The position numbers were made by a program, and so were the translations under genes. This document shows, piece by piece, positions 34,709 to 44,106 of a stretch of DNA of 64,000 bases. Under the pieces are notes generated by a model that ran no database searches, was not told the DNA's origin, and saw only the letters and a program-made list of their open reading frames with translations. Within the stretch, counting starts at the first letter, position 1, and every line of letters starts with the position of its first letter. Source of the DNA: Flavihumibacter sp. ZG627 (lineage in GTDB: Bacteria > Bacteroidota > Bacteroidia > Chitinophagales > Chitinophagaceae); the NCBI RefSeq assembly GCF_000814325.1, contig NZ_JPHF01000013.1:1-64000 (forward strand). The letters run 5' to 3'.

Positions 34709-36064
34709 ATGAATCGCTGTTTTGCCCTTTTTGCTTTGATGCTTATCTGCTCACTTGGTTTCTCCCAGGAAAAGAAAGGAATTCTGTCTGGTCCGATGTT
34801 AGGACAGGTGGAACTTCGTACTGCCCGAATCTGGCTGGAAGCGGGTGAAGATGTAAATAGTGTTGCCATCCGATACTGGAAACAGGGTGATAAGACGGAT
34901 GTGCGAACAAAATCCGTTACCGGTCAGGTAAATGGGGATTTCAAGCCCTTGCAGGTAGAGATCGGCGGGCTGGAGCCTGATACGAGATATGATTACACTA
35001 TCCTTTATAATGGAGCAGAATCAGGGAAAGGAGGCAGTTTCAGGACAAAGGAACTATGGCAGTGGCGAAAACCAGCCCCCGATGTTCATTTCCTTGCGGG
35101 TTCATGTACTTATTTCAATGAGCCAAAATATGACAGACCGGGGAAACCATATGGACAGGATTCCAGCATATTCAAAACGATGGCAGGAGAACAGGCTGAT
35201 TTCATGCTCTGGCTGGGTGATAACTGGTATACACGTGAAGTAGATTATTCAAGTGAATGGGGACTTTGGTACCGGGCCAGCCGAGATCGCAGTCATGAAA
35301 TCCTACAACCATTCCTTAAGGCAATGCCTCATTATGCGATCTGGGATGACCATGATTTTGGTCCCAATGATATGGGTGCAAGCTTTATTTACAATAATCT
35401 AAGTCGCGAGATCTTCAAAAACTACTGGGCCAATCCCACTTATGGAAACGGAGAGAAAGGAATCTATACCATGGTTTCCTACAGCGATGTAGACCTGTTT
35501 TTACTCGATGATCGCAGTTGGAGAAGTGAGGACAGAACCCCCGCTACCGTAAACGGCCAACCGAATAGTGAAAAAACCATGTTAGGCAGAGAACAGCTTA
35601 ACTGGCTCAAGCAGGCTTTGCGATTTAGCCGGGCCAGTTTTAAGATCATTGTTGTGGGAAGCCAGGTGCTGAATCCGGCCTCGCCATACGATAAATTACT
35701 TGATTACCCCGCCGATTATAATGAGCTGATGGAATTCTTTGATAAAGAGAAGATAAATGGAGTTTTATTCATGACTGGCGACCGCCATCATTCAGAGATT
35801 ATCCGAGTGAATCGCCAGGGTAATTATCCTCTTTATGATATTACGGTTTCCCCCCTCACATCCGGAACCCATGTATTCGGAAAAGAGGAACGCGACAATC
35901 CTTTCCGTATATTCGGACTAGACCAGAAACAGAACTACGGCAGGATCTCGGTTACGGGTAATCGTGGAGAACGGAAACTAGCAATCTCCTTCCGTGGTCT
36001 TAAAGGAGAAGAGCTTGGCAAATGGTCAGTTACCGAAAAGGAATTAAGGCAATCCAATCAATAA
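34709..36064 (+). CDS. PhoD-like alkaline phosphatase family protein
   Basis: Secreted metallophosphoesterase (451 residues). Signal peptide MNRCFALFALMLICSLGFSQ; an N-terminal fibronectin-like PhoD_N domain (about 25-115, with RTARIWLEA and LEPDTRYDY); then a catalytic domain with metal-binding motifs LGDNWYTREVDY, IWDDHDFGPND and MTGDRHHSE. It probably frees phosphate from phosphodiesters or monoesters outside the cytoplasm. A YcxB-like gene starts 4 bp downstream, so they may be an operon. No Pho box was recognised. Confidence 0.92.
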   Translation: MNRCFALFALMLICSLGFSQEKKGILSGPMLGQVELRTARIWLEAGEDVNSVAIRYWKQGDKTDVRTKSVTGQVNGDFKPLQVEIGGLEPDTRYDYTILYNGAESGKGGSFRTKELWQWRKPAPDVHFLAGSCTYFNEPKYDRPGKPYGQDSSIFKTMAGEQADFMLWLGDNWYTREVDYSSEWGLWYRASRDRSHEILQPFLKAMPHYAIWDDHDFGPNDMGASFIYNNLSREIFKNYWANPTYGNGEKGIYTMVSYSDVDLFLLDDRSWRSEDRTPATVNGQPNSEKTMLGREQLNWLKQALRFSRASFKIIVVGSQVLNPASPYDKLLDYPADYNELMEFFDKEKINGVLFMTGDRHHSEIIRVNRQGNYPLYDITVSPLTSGTHVFGKEERDNPFRIFGLDQKQNYGRISVTGNRGERKLAISFRGLKGEELGKWSVTEKELRQSNQ

Positions 36065-36067
36065 GAC

Positions 36068-36550
36068 ATGACGGTATCTTTTTCTTATGATAAAAAGCAG
36101 GTGATTCAGGCGCTGCGCTACCATTTTATGACACGCCCTGAAATCCGGATCCTTGTGATCCTCATAAACGTTTTCACCATTGCAGCTGCTTTGCTCCTTT
36201 ACATGAAAAAGATCCATCCCTTTTCCTTCCTGATTTTTTCAACGCTGTGGCTGACCTTAATGCTGGTGGTTTGGATAATACTCCCCAACAGCATCTATAA
36301 ACGATCTCATACATTCAGGGATTCTTTCTTCCTTTCATTCAATGAAGAGGAGGTAGTGTTACAAACAGAAAGAGGCAACCAAAGCTGGCCCTGGCAGAGG
36401 TTTAGCAAGTTTGTTGAAACACCCTATTTTTTTCATCTTTATTTCAATAACCGTTCATTTTTCCTTGTGCCCAAAGATGCATTTGATAATATCCCTGACC
36501 AGCAGGCAACCAGGGAACTGATCAGGAATAAGATCGGCAAGTCGGCCTGA
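36068..36550 (+). CDS. YcxB-like small membrane protein
   Basis: 160 residues with two transmembrane helices (about 28-45 and 53-72) followed by a C-terminal YcxB-like domain with the pattern FNEEEVVLQTERGNQSWPW and RSFFLVPKDAF. Function of the family is unknown. It starts 4 bp after the PhoD-like gene. Confidence 0.78.
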   Translation: MTVSFSYDKKQVIQALRYHFMTRPEIRILVILINVFTIAAALLLYMKKIHPFSFLIFSTLWLTLMLVVWIILPNSIYKRSHTFRDSFFLSFNEEEVVLQTERGNQSWPWQRFSKFVETPYFFHLYFNNRSFFLVPKDAFDNIPDQQATRELIRNKIGKSA

Positions 36551-36670
36551 TGCCAATTTGTATCACAATTTCTTGGTAAGATGAGTGCAAAAAGGATGAT
36601 ATGGGGGCACAAGGAATTGTTTTGACAGGAGAAAACCTTAAATTGCCAGATTAAGATTTCTGATCACTTT

Positions 36671-37744
36671 ATGGCTAAAGTAAGCTTCAACAACAAGAAC
36701 AACTCGTTTTTTAATTCCCTGAAACTAAACGTTGACAATTATTTCAAAGAGAATAACATTCCGAAAACCGGCAACGCAAGTTTATATATTAAGACGCTTG
36801 TGCTGATACCTTCTGCCGTACTAATGTACCTCGCATTGGTTTTGTTCCCAACACTTCCTGAATATATATTGATTTCATTATGCATTTTGTTAGGCGCTGT
36901 TCTCGCAAGTATTGGATTCAATGTTATGCATGACGCCTGTCATGGTTGTTATTCTTCGAAAAAATGGGTGAATGACCTGCTTGGCTTGTCGTTGAACGGG
37001 CTTGGAGGAAATGCTTTTATCTGGAAATTCAAACACAATATCCTGCACCACACTTATACCAATGTGGATGGTATGGATGATGATATCGCAAAGAGTCCAA
37101 TGATGCGTCAATGTCGCACTCAAAAATGGGTACCGGCACACCGCTTTCAGCATATTTATGTGCTCGGTGTATATGCAATTTCATCCTTTGCCTGGGTGTT
37201 TATGATGGACTTCAACAAATATCTTAAGCAGCGGGTTATTAATACGCCATTGCAGAAGATGAGCGTAGCTGATCATATTGTTTTCTGGCTGAGTAAATTA
37301 CTCTATGCAATTTTTTATATTGCCATCCCCGTTTCGGTTTACGGTTGGGGTGCCTGGGCAATAGGATTTGCTACCATGCATGTTTTCCTGGGACTTACAC
37401 TTGCCCTCGTTTTTCAATTAGCACATGTTGTTGAACATGCAGAATTTGAAATGGTATCGGGTGAACATACTCAAATTGAAAATGCCTGGGCCGAACACCA
37501 GGTACGCTCAACTGCAAATTTTGCTCCCCGTAACCGGTTCATCAATTGGTATGTGGGGGGATTGAATTACCAGGTAGAGCATCATCTTTTTCCCCGTATC
37601 AGTCATGTTCATTATCAAGCCATAAGCCCGATTGTTGAGAAGACATGTAAGGAATATGGCCTTCCCTATAATAGTTATCCAACTATGACTGCTTCACTGA
37701 TGTCACATTTCAGGATGATGAAAGCCCTTGGGGAGAAACCATAA
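36671..37744 (+). CDS. Fatty acid desaturase
   Basis: Membrane di-iron desaturase (357 residues) that inserts a double bond into acyl chains, tuning membrane fluidity. Three histidine boxes are in place: HDACHGC (from residue 87), HNILHHTYTN (near 119) and QVEHHLFPRISHVHY (near 307), with four or more membrane helices between them. The last box with Q in front resembles front-end or linoleoyl-type desaturases, but no cytochrome b5 domain is fused. It is convergent with gldB, 6 bp apart. Confidence 0.93.
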   Translation: MAKVSFNNKNNSFFNSLKLNVDNYFKENNIPKTGNASLYIKTLVLIPSAVLMYLALVLFPTLPEYILISLCILLGAVLASIGFNVMHDACHGCYSSKKWVNDLLGLSLNGLGGNAFIWKFKHNILHHTYTNVDGMDDDIAKSPMMRQCRTQKWVPAHRFQHIYVLGVYAISSFAWVFMMDFNKYLKQRVINTPLQKMSVADHIVFWLSKLLYAIFYIAIPVSVYGWGAWAIGFATMHVFLGLTLALVFQLAHVVEHAEFEMVSGEHTQIENAWAEHQVRSTANFAPRNRFINWYVGGLNYQVEHHLFPRISHVHYQAISPIVEKTCKEYGLPYNSYPTMTASLMSHFRMMKALGEKP

Positions 37745-37750
37745 GAAGAT

Positions 37751-38770
37751 CTATCTGGGTTTGTATTTTGCGCCATCAAGTATCTCCCGTGGAGTTTTTT
37801 TCATCAATTCAGCCGGAGTGGTAGCTGGATTTTTTTCGATATAACTTTCAACTATCCTCTTTCCGATCCATTGACCAACATTTCCAGGTGCTGCAGGAGG
37901 GAAACCCTGAATTCCCGGCGCATCTCCAATATACATCTGTATAATTCCAGGTTCCATTGAATAAAGATGATCATTTTGTAAAATAAGGTTCCATACCACA
38001 CCCTCATTGTCTTTAACCCATTCAACCTGATTAGCAGTAAATCCTGTCTTGATGCTGTCTGCAGTTTCTGGAAGGAGTTTGTCCTGCAACCACCAGTATT
38101 TACCTTTCTCAACCATTTGTTCTACCAGTGGAAAACCCTGGCTTTTGTCGGGGTACAAATCTTCTATAACTGCTTTAATAGTATTGGTAACGATGTATTG
38201 TTTTTCAAACCGGCGCGATATATAAGCAGGAAATATTTCCTGACCCATAGTTGAAGTGTAGAATGGAAAATCTTTGCCGGCATACAACTGTAGTCCGATA
38301 GCGATTGCATTTTGCGTGATTGCCACACCAGGAGCATCAAAGGGCCCCAGATAACTGATGAATTTCGGAACCTGATAATCTGGAAAATAATATTTGACAT
38401 ACCTGAACGCCTCATTTAGTTCCTCTTCCGTTTCACCCATGTTTGTGAATTCATTTTTAATAGATTTATAAACCCCATGGTAGGATGTAAAGAAAAGCCT
38501 GTTTGCAACCGGCCATAAGGCATTGGAATCGACCATGGGCCCTGCTCCAAGGATATTCTGAGTGAAATCATTAATGAATAGGGGGTATTTGGATGCAAGC
38601 CCCTTCATACCTGCTTCCAGGGAATTAGAATCAAGGGCAAAATAATCTTTATCGAATCTTTCTATTTTGGTGTTGACTTTGATGCCGGATACATCCGGGG
38701 TCCTGGAACCCGCTCCACCACAGGAATACAGGAATAATGTGATTATGAAAATTATGCTGCTGTATTTCAT
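37751..38770 (-). CDS. gldB: Gliding motility lipoprotein GldB
   Basis: Lipoprotein (339 residues) of the GldB family, needed for gliding and linked to the type IX secretion machinery in flavobacteria. Signal YSSIIFIITLFLYSC gives a lipobox Cys near residue 17. Family pattern: ERFDKDYFALD, YPLFINDFTQNILG, YLGPFDAPGVAITQNAIAIGLQLY and YISRRFEKQYIV. ATG 38770 is chosen over a TTG at 38776. It is divergent from nadE, an arrangement known for this gene. The T9SS adhesin and PorP/SprF gene at the left end fit a gliding or T9SS-bearing organism. Confidence 0.92.
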   Translation of the reverse strand: MKYSSIIFIITLFLYSCGGAGSRTPDVSGIKVNTKIERFDKDYFALDSNSLEAGMKGLASKYPLFINDFTQNILGAGPMVDSNALWPVANRLFFTSYHGVYKSIKNEFTNMGETEEELNEAFRYVKYYFPDYQVPKFISYLGPFDAPGVAITQNAIAIGLQLYAGKDFPFYTSTMGQEIFPAYISRRFEKQYIVTNTIKAVIEDLYPDKSQGFPLVEQMVEKGKYWWLQDKLLPETADSIKTGFTANQVEWVKDNEGVVWNLILQNDHLYSMEPGIIQMYIGDAPGIQGFPPAAPGNVGQWIGKRIVESYIEKNPATTPAELMKKTPREILDGAKYKPR

Positions 38771-38791
38771 GCGCAAGAAACGTTTGATAAG

Positions 38792-38800
38792 TAGTTTTGT
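38792..38800 (+). promoter_or_regulatory. Putative -7 promoter element for nadE
   Basis: TAGTTTTGT matches TAnnTTTGY, 16 bp before the nadE ATG in the 46-bp gap to gldB. No -33 element with normal spacing. Confidence 0.4.
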
Positions 38801-38816
38801 TGTGTAAATTTAATAG

Positions 38817-40526
38817 ATGAGAATCGCACTGGCACAACAGAATTATCATATCGGAAATTTCTCCGCTAATACAGAGAAGATCATTAATGCAATTAATAAG
38901 GCAGAGAGGGAGGGTGCTGACCTTGTTGTATTTTCAGAACTCAGTATCTGTGGATATCCGCCCCGCGACTTCCTTGAGTTCGAAGACTTTATCAATAAAT
39001 GTAATTCTGCCATAGAAGATATAAAACCCCACACTAAAAATATTGGTGTGATCATTGGTTCGCCAGCCATCAATCCGGTTAGGGAGGGAAAGGATCTCTT
39101 TAATGCGGCATGGCTTATTCATGAAGCCGAGGTAAAGGGAGTGGCACATAAGACCTGCCTTCCAACCTATGATGTATTTGATGAGTACCGCTATTTTGAA
39201 CCTGGTTATGAGTGGAATGTTATTCCCTTTAAGGGCAGACGAATAGCATTGACTATTTGTGAAGATATCTGGGCATTGAGTGAAAATCCATTATACCGGA
39301 TTTCTCCCATGGACCAGCTAATGCCACAGCATCCCGACCTGATGATCAATATATCTGCATCTCCTTTTGATTATGATCATGATGAAGACAGAAAGGAAGT
39401 AGTTAGGGCAAATGTCCTTAAATACAAGATGCCGATGGTTTATTGTAATTGTGTGGGATCGCAAACAGAGATAGTATTTGACGGTGGCAGCCTGGTATAC
39501 GATGCATCCGGAGAACTGATCAGGGAGATGAAATATTTTGAAGAAGATTTTGCTGTGATTGATATAACAAAGTCAGCACCCCGGGCCGAAGGCACCGAGA
39601 AATCAATGAGAAAGCTTGATAAGGAGATGCGTGTTTCAAAGGTTAATGATTTCACGAAGATCATTGATTATCTCTGTGATGAAAATAATATAAGGCAGAT
39701 TTATACAGCGCTGGTGCTGGGCATCCGCGACTACTTCAGTAAGATGGGTTTCAGCAAAGCCATACTTGGAAGCAGCGGGGGCATTGACAGTGCGGTGACA
39801 CTTGCGCTTGCCTGTGAGGCCCTCGGTGCAGAAAATGTTAGAGCAATTCTGATGCCTTCTCAATTCTCTACAGGGCATTCGGTAGACGATGCTGTAAAAC
39901 TGAGCAAGAACCTCGGTAATCCATATGACATCATACCCATATCTCCTGTATTTGATGCTTTTATTGAATTGCTTAAACCAGTATTTAACGACCTGCCTTT
40001 CAGTGTTGCTGAGGAAAATATTCAAAGCAGAACAAGAGGTAACCTCGTGATGGCAATCTCAAATAAGTTTGGATATATTTTGCTTAATACTTCCAATAAG
40101 AGCGAACTGGCAACAGGTTATGGAACGCTTTATGGAGATATGGCTGGTGGACTCAGCGTGTTGGGGGATGTTTATAAAATGCAGGTATTTGCACTGGCAA
40201 AATACATCAATCGTGACAGGGAGATAATCCCGAATAATATTCTTGTAAAGCCTCCTTCAGCAGAGTTGAGACCAGGACAAATGGATAGCGATAGCCTTCC
40301 TCCTTATGAAATATTGGATAAAGTATTGTATCAATATATTGAAAGGAGAAATGGTCCGCAGGAGCTTATTGCTATGGGTATTGATGAAGCCCTCGTGAAC
40401 CGGGTTTTGAAGATGGTCAATACCAATGAGTATAAGCGCAACCAGTTTTGTCCCATTATTCGGGTGAGTTCAAAAGCTTTTGGAGTAGGAAGACGAATGC
40501 CTATTGTAGGCAAGTATTTAAGTTAG
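38817..40526 (+). CDS. nadE: Glutamine-dependent NAD+ synthetase
   Basis: Last step of NAD synthesis: amidates nicotinic acid adenine dinucleotide with ammonia from glutamine. The 569 residues hold an N-terminal nitrilase-type glutaminase (Glu in FSELSICGYPPRD, Lys in AHKTCLPTYDVFDEYRYF, Cys in LTICEDIW) and a C-terminal synthetase with the PP-loop LGSSGGIDSAVTLAL and NTSNKSELATGYGTLYGD. Normal length for the fused form. It ends at the terminator at 40541. Confidence 0.97.
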   Translation: MRIALAQQNYHIGNFSANTEKIINAINKAEREGADLVVFSELSICGYPPRDFLEFEDFINKCNSAIEDIKPHTKNIGVIIGSPAINPVREGKDLFNAAWLIHEAEVKGVAHKTCLPTYDVFDEYRYFEPGYEWNVIPFKGRRIALTICEDIWALSENPLYRISPMDQLMPQHPDLMINISASPFDYDHDEDRKEVVRANVLKYKMPMVYCNCVGSQTEIVFDGGSLVYDASGELIREMKYFEEDFAVIDITKSAPRAEGTEKSMRKLDKEMRVSKVNDFTKIIDYLCDENNIRQIYTALVLGIRDYFSKMGFSKAILGSSGGIDSAVTLALACEALGAENVRAILMPSQFSTGHSVDDAVKLSKNLGNPYDIIPISPVFDAFIELLKPVFNDLPFSVAEENIQSRTRGNLVMAISNKFGYILLNTSNKSELATGYGTLYGDMAGGLSVLGDVYKMQVFALAKYINRDREIIPNNILVKPPSAELRPGQMDSDSLPPYEILDKVLYQYIERRNGPQELIAMGIDEALVNRVLKMVNTNEYKRNQFCPIIRVSSKAFGVGRRMPIVGKYLS

Positions 40527-40540
40527 TCAATAAAAATTTA

Positions 40541-40570
40541 GCCCCCGCATAGAAATGCAGGGGCTTGTTT
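40541..40570. terminator. Terminator between nadE and the lipocalin-like gene
   Basis: GCCCCCGCAT (40541-40550) pairs with ATGCAGGGGC (40555-40564) with one mismatch and an AGAA loop, then TTGTTT on the plus strand. On the minus strand TAAATTTTTATT follows, so it may work both ways. Confidence 0.75.
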
Positions 40571-40613
40571 ATGAAATCAGCAGATAAAAAAAAGGTATGG
40601 CGATGCTATTATA

Positions 40614-41087
40614 TTAATGCGTTAGTGTAACGTATAATCTCACTGCAAATCCTGAATCAGGATCTGTAGTATCCAGGAATATTTCCATCTTTGAACTACT
40701 CAGGCTCTTTATATTCATATCACCTGATAACACTGAACCAGGGTATGTGATGCTAAGTATTTTTTCATTGTCTTTGAACGACCAGCTAAAGGCGGATGTT
40801 TGCGGGTCGTTAGGGTCGCATTTGGCAGCACCTTCATTTGCTTCGCCATGACCATCAGTATGAAAGCTGTAAGTATTGTCTTTTTCGCAGGCCTCCAGTG
40901 AATAAGGCAGGTCTATAGTGCCATTCTTATCTAAATCAATCCCCACACTGGCGATCTTCCAGGCGCTTACCGTTAGAAGTTCAGTCCTTGATTTGGAAGG
41001 ACCATCGTCGTTCTTGCTGCAGGAGAGCAGGGCAAAGGACATAATGCAGGCCAATAAAAGCAACGGGTTCCGTATGCTTTTGATCAT
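40614..41087 (-). CDS. Lipocalin-like lipoprotein
   Basis: 157-residue lipoprotein; MIKSIRNPLLLLACIMSFALLSC gives a lipobox Cys near residue 23. The mature part has the pattern LLTVSAWKIASVGID ... KDNTYSFHTDGHGE ... FSWSFKDNEKILSI, which fits the small lipocalin-like domains frequent in Bacteroidota lipoproteins. Function unknown. The frame extends upstream to 41162 but ATG 41087 begins the signal peptide directly. Confidence 0.78.
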   Translation of the reverse strand: MIKSIRNPLLLLACIMSFALLSCSKNDDGPSKSRTELLTVSAWKIASVGIDLDKNGTIDLPYSLEACEKDNTYSFHTDGHGEANEGAAKCDPNDPQTSAFSWSFKDNEKILSITYPGSVLSGDMNIKSLSSSKMEIFLDTTDPDSGFAVRLYVTLTH

Positions 41088-41231
41088 AAGGGTGGATTTT
41101 GATACTAATAACATAAATTCAGAGGTTTTATTGTGATTAAAGATAAATATTACCACTGGCATCTGTTTTGCACATCTTGGCAGAGGAATTGCTTATTTAG
41201 AGTTCGTATTTTGCATAAATAAATTTCAGTT

Positions 41232-42233
41232 ATGTTGCCTACTTCGGAAGACATCCGTCAATTAAATGAGAAAATCCAATACCAGGCAGTATTTATTGAT
41301 CGCCTTCGGGATGAAGTGGCCAGGGTCATTGTTGGTCAGCAGCATATGTTAGACCGCCTGTTAATAGGACTGCTTAGCAATGGTCACGTTCTTCTGGAGG
41401 GTGTGCCAGGACTTGCTAAGACCCTAACCATTAAATCACTGGCACAGGCAGTGCATGCGCATTTCAGCAGGATCCAGTTCACCCCCGATCTTCTGCCCGC
41501 CGATGTGATCGGTACGATGATCTATCACCAGCAGAGGAATGAATTTGTTGTGAGGAAGGGTCCAATCTTCGCCAATTTCATCCTGGCCGATGAAATCAAC
41601 CGGGCTCCTGCAAAAGTTCAGAGTGCGCTTCTGGAGGCAATGCAGGAAAGGCAGGTAACCATCGGCGATAGTACTTACCCCCTTGAGGAGCCATTCCTGG
41701 TGCTTGCTACACAGAACCCGCTGGAGCAGGAAGGAACATATCCATTACCCGAAGCACAGGTGGATCGATTCATTATGAAAGTAATCGTTGGTTATCCTAC
41801 CAAGGCAGAGGAGCAAATGATTATCAGGCAGAATGTACAGGGTATGAAAACGCCCAAAGTTCAACAGGTAGTTACCGTTAACGAACTTCTTGAAGCAAGG
41901 GAATTGACCCGCAAGATATATATGGACGAAAAGATCGAGCAATATATCCTTGATATCGTTTTTGCAACAAGACAGCCTGATGAGTATGGCCTTTCCAGGT
42001 TAAAGCCACTGATATCATATGGCGGGTCGCCCCGTGCCAGTATAAACCTCGCACTTGCATCAAAAGCCTATGCATATTTGTCGAAGCGTGCTTTTGTGAT
42101 ACCTGATGATGTGAAGGCGATCTCGAAAGATGTATTGCGTCACCGAATTGGACTTACCTATGAAGCTGAGGCCGAAAATGTAGATGTTGAACAGATCATT
42201 GAGGATATATTGGGAGCAATACAAGTGCCGTGA
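41232..42233 (+). CDS. MoxR-family AAA+ ATPase
   Basis: Chaperone-like ATPase (333 residues) that usually works with VWA proteins encoded in the same operon. Walker A is GVPGLAKT, the Walker B region is LADEINRAPAKVQSALLEAMQE, sensor 1 lies in VLATQNPLEQEGTYPLPEAQ and the arginine finger region in QVDRF. It opens a set of four genes (MoxR, DUF58, BatD-like, BatA) with short spacing, the core of the aerotolerance-type Bat operon. Confidence 0.94.
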   Translation: MLPTSEDIRQLNEKIQYQAVFIDRLRDEVARVIVGQQHMLDRLLIGLLSNGHVLLEGVPGLAKTLTIKSLAQAVHAHFSRIQFTPDLLPADVIGTMIYHQQRNEFVVRKGPIFANFILADEINRAPAKVQSALLEAMQERQVTIGDSTYPLEEPFLVLATQNPLEQEGTYPLPEAQVDRFIMKVIVGYPTKAEEQMIIRQNVQGMKTPKVQQVVTVNELLEARELTRKIYMDEKIEQYILDIVFATRQPDEYGLSRLKPLISYGGSPRASINLALASKAYAYLSKRAFVIPDDVKAISKDVLRHRIGLTYEAEAENVDVEQIIEDILGAIQVP

Positions 42234-42260
42234 GAGGTAAGAGGTAAGAGGTAAGATTTA
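42233..42260 (+). repeat. Heptamer tandem repeat before the DUF58 gene
   Basis: Three perfect AGAGGTA units (42233-42253) and one AGATTTA unit (42254-42260), the last running into the ATG. The final GAGG lies 8 nt before the start codon and can act as a Shine-Dalgarno site. The unit fits AGANNTA, as at 48693. Confidence 0.8.
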
Positions 42261-43129
42261 TGTTGACTACTACAGAAATATTAAAGAAGGTAAAGGAACT
42301 TGAGATCAAGAGCAAGCGACTGACGCGTCATCTTTTTACGGGTGAGTACCATAGTGCGTTTAAGGGTAGAGGTATGTCGTTCAAAGAAGTGAGAGAATAT
42401 CATGCTGGTGATGATGTTCGCTTTATTGACTGGAATGTTTCTGCACGATTCAATACCACATTCAGTAAGCTGTTTGAGGAAGAGCGCGAACTCACGATGA
42501 TGTTACTGGTTGATATCAGTGCCAGTTCTTTATTTGGAACAGTTCATGCAAGAAAAAAAGATCTGGTAACTGAAATTGGTGCCATACTCGCATTTTCAGC
42601 AATTAGTAATAATGACAAGGCAGGCGCTGTTCTTTTTAGTGATGGCATCGAAAAATATATCCCTCCAAAAAAAGGTCGAGATCATGGACTCTTCATTGTG
42701 CGTGAATTACTGACACTGGAGGGCAAGAAGAAGGGAACTGATATAGCTTCAGCACTTCGCTATTTCAACAACACAACAAGGCAGAAGTCGATCCTCTTTG
42801 TTTTGAGTGATTTTTTAGACCCGGGATTCTCAGATGCATTAAGGGTAGCCGGAAAGAAGCATGATGTTATTGGCATCAAAGTATATGATCCCATGGATGT
42901 TCAACTACCAGAGGTTGGGCTATTGGATGTTGAAGATGCGGAGACCGGCAAACTTGTGCGTATTGACAGTAATGATTATTTAGTAAGAAAATCCTACCAG
43001 GAAGAATTCTTCCGTCATACCGAATGGTGCAAGCAGGTATTCCTGCGTGCGGGATGTGATCTGCTTCATATATCTACTAAGGAAGATTATGTGAAAGTGC
43101 TGCAGAAATTCTTTATAGGAAGAAGTTAG
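42260..43129 (+). CDS. DUF58 domain protein of the Bat operon
   Basis: 289-residue soluble protein with the DUF58 signature YHAGDDVRFIDWNVSARFN and a VWA-like fold (LLVDISASSLFG). It is the usual partner of MoxR ATPases and BatA-type proteins; the biochemical role is not known. It starts 26 bp after the MoxR gene and 6 bp before the next gene, supporting one transcript. Confidence 0.92.
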   Translation: MLTTTEILKKVKELEIKSKRLTRHLFTGEYHSAFKGRGMSFKEVREYHAGDDVRFIDWNVSARFNTTFSKLFEEERELTMMLLVDISASSLFGTVHARKKDLVTEIGAILAFSAISNNDKAGAVLFSDGIEKYIPPKKGRDHGLFIVRELLTLEGKKKGTDIASALRYFNNTTRQKSILFVLSDFLDPGFSDALRVAGKKHDVIGIKVYDPMDVQLPEVGLLDVEDAETGKLVRIDSNDYLVRKSYQEEFFRHTEWCKQVFLRAGCDLLHISTKEDYVKVLQKFFIGRS

Positions 43130-43135
43130 AACAAG

Positions 43136-44101
43136 ATGTTTAAAAAAGCTATTGCAACAATTGGATTCCTGTTACTGGTGATTGCCTGTATACCCTTGCA
43201 GGCACAGGATATTCGCGTGAAGGCATCTGTGAATAAAGATAGGATCCTCATAGGTGAACATATAGTGCTGCAGTTAGAAGCGGAGGTTCCTGCGGGTTCT
43301 GACCTGAAATGGTTCCGGACCGATTCCATTCCATCATTTGAATATGTTGACCGGGACCCTGTTGATACAACAAGCAGTGTATCTGGTAATCTCTACCGCC
43401 AGATGCTTATTATTACCTCCTTCGATTCCGGCAGCCTGGTAATTCCTAGAATGTCCCTAACGGTTAATAATAGTCGCTACCTTACCGATTCGATCAATAT
43501 CGAAGTTGGCTATAGTCCGGTAGAAGCTAACCAACCCTATCACGACATCAAGGATATAATAGATGTACCCGAGGTAGAGCCCATGTACATAAATTATATA
43601 ATTGCCGTGGCTACCATACTGGCAATTGCAGCCCTGATCTGGTATTTGCGGCGCCGTAAAACATCAAAGCAGGGAGATGCAGCCCCATCTGTTACCATCT
43701 CGCCCTTTGAAAAGGCCATGGCAGCGCTTTCCGCAATGAAGGGTTATGATCACCTTGATGCGCCCGGATTAAAAAATTATTATATCCGGATAAACGACAT
43801 ACTCCGCGATTATTTCCGTGAACGCAACCTTGTAAATTCTCCGGATAGTTCTAATGAAAAACTTGTTGTGGCCGTTAAGCAGAGATTGGATACGGAGACT
43901 GTTTATCGTCTTGCGCAATCGCTAAGGCTGGCTGATGCAGTTAAGTTTGCTAAGTATCTTCCTGATGGGCAGGAAACACATAAAGTGTATGATGATATAC
44001 ATTCAACTATCCGGATAGTGGAAGAATCTTACCTGCAGGAAGAGGCCTTAAAAAGACAGGAAGCCATTCGTCAGGAACAATTAAAACAAAATAAAAATTA
44101 G
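43136..44101 (+). CDS. BatD-like membrane protein
   Basis: 321 residues with signal peptide (IGFLLLVIACIPLQAQ), a periplasmic beta-rich domain (about 20-135, with RVKASVNKDRILIGEHIVLQLEA), one transmembrane helix (about 154-172) and a cytoplasmic helical domain ending in a basic/glutamine-rich tail. In other Bacteroidota a gene of this build sits between DUF58 and BatA, and it resembles BatD and DUF4381 proteins. Function is not known in detail. Confidence 0.75.
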   Translation: MFKKAIATIGFLLLVIACIPLQAQDIRVKASVNKDRILIGEHIVLQLEAEVPAGSDLKWFRTDSIPSFEYVDRDPVDTTSSVSGNLYRQMLIITSFDSGSLVIPRMSLTVNNSRYLTDSINIEVGYSPVEANQPYHDIKDIIDVPEVEPMYINYIIAVATILAIAALIWYLRRRKTSKQGDAAPSVTISPFEKAMAALSAMKGYDHLDAPGLKNYYIRINDILRDYFRERNLVNSPDSSNEKLVVAVKQRLDTETVYRLAQSLRLADAVKFAKYLPDGQETHKVYDDIHSTIRIVEESYLQEEALKRQEAIRQEQLKQNKN

Positions 44102-44106
44102 GATAC

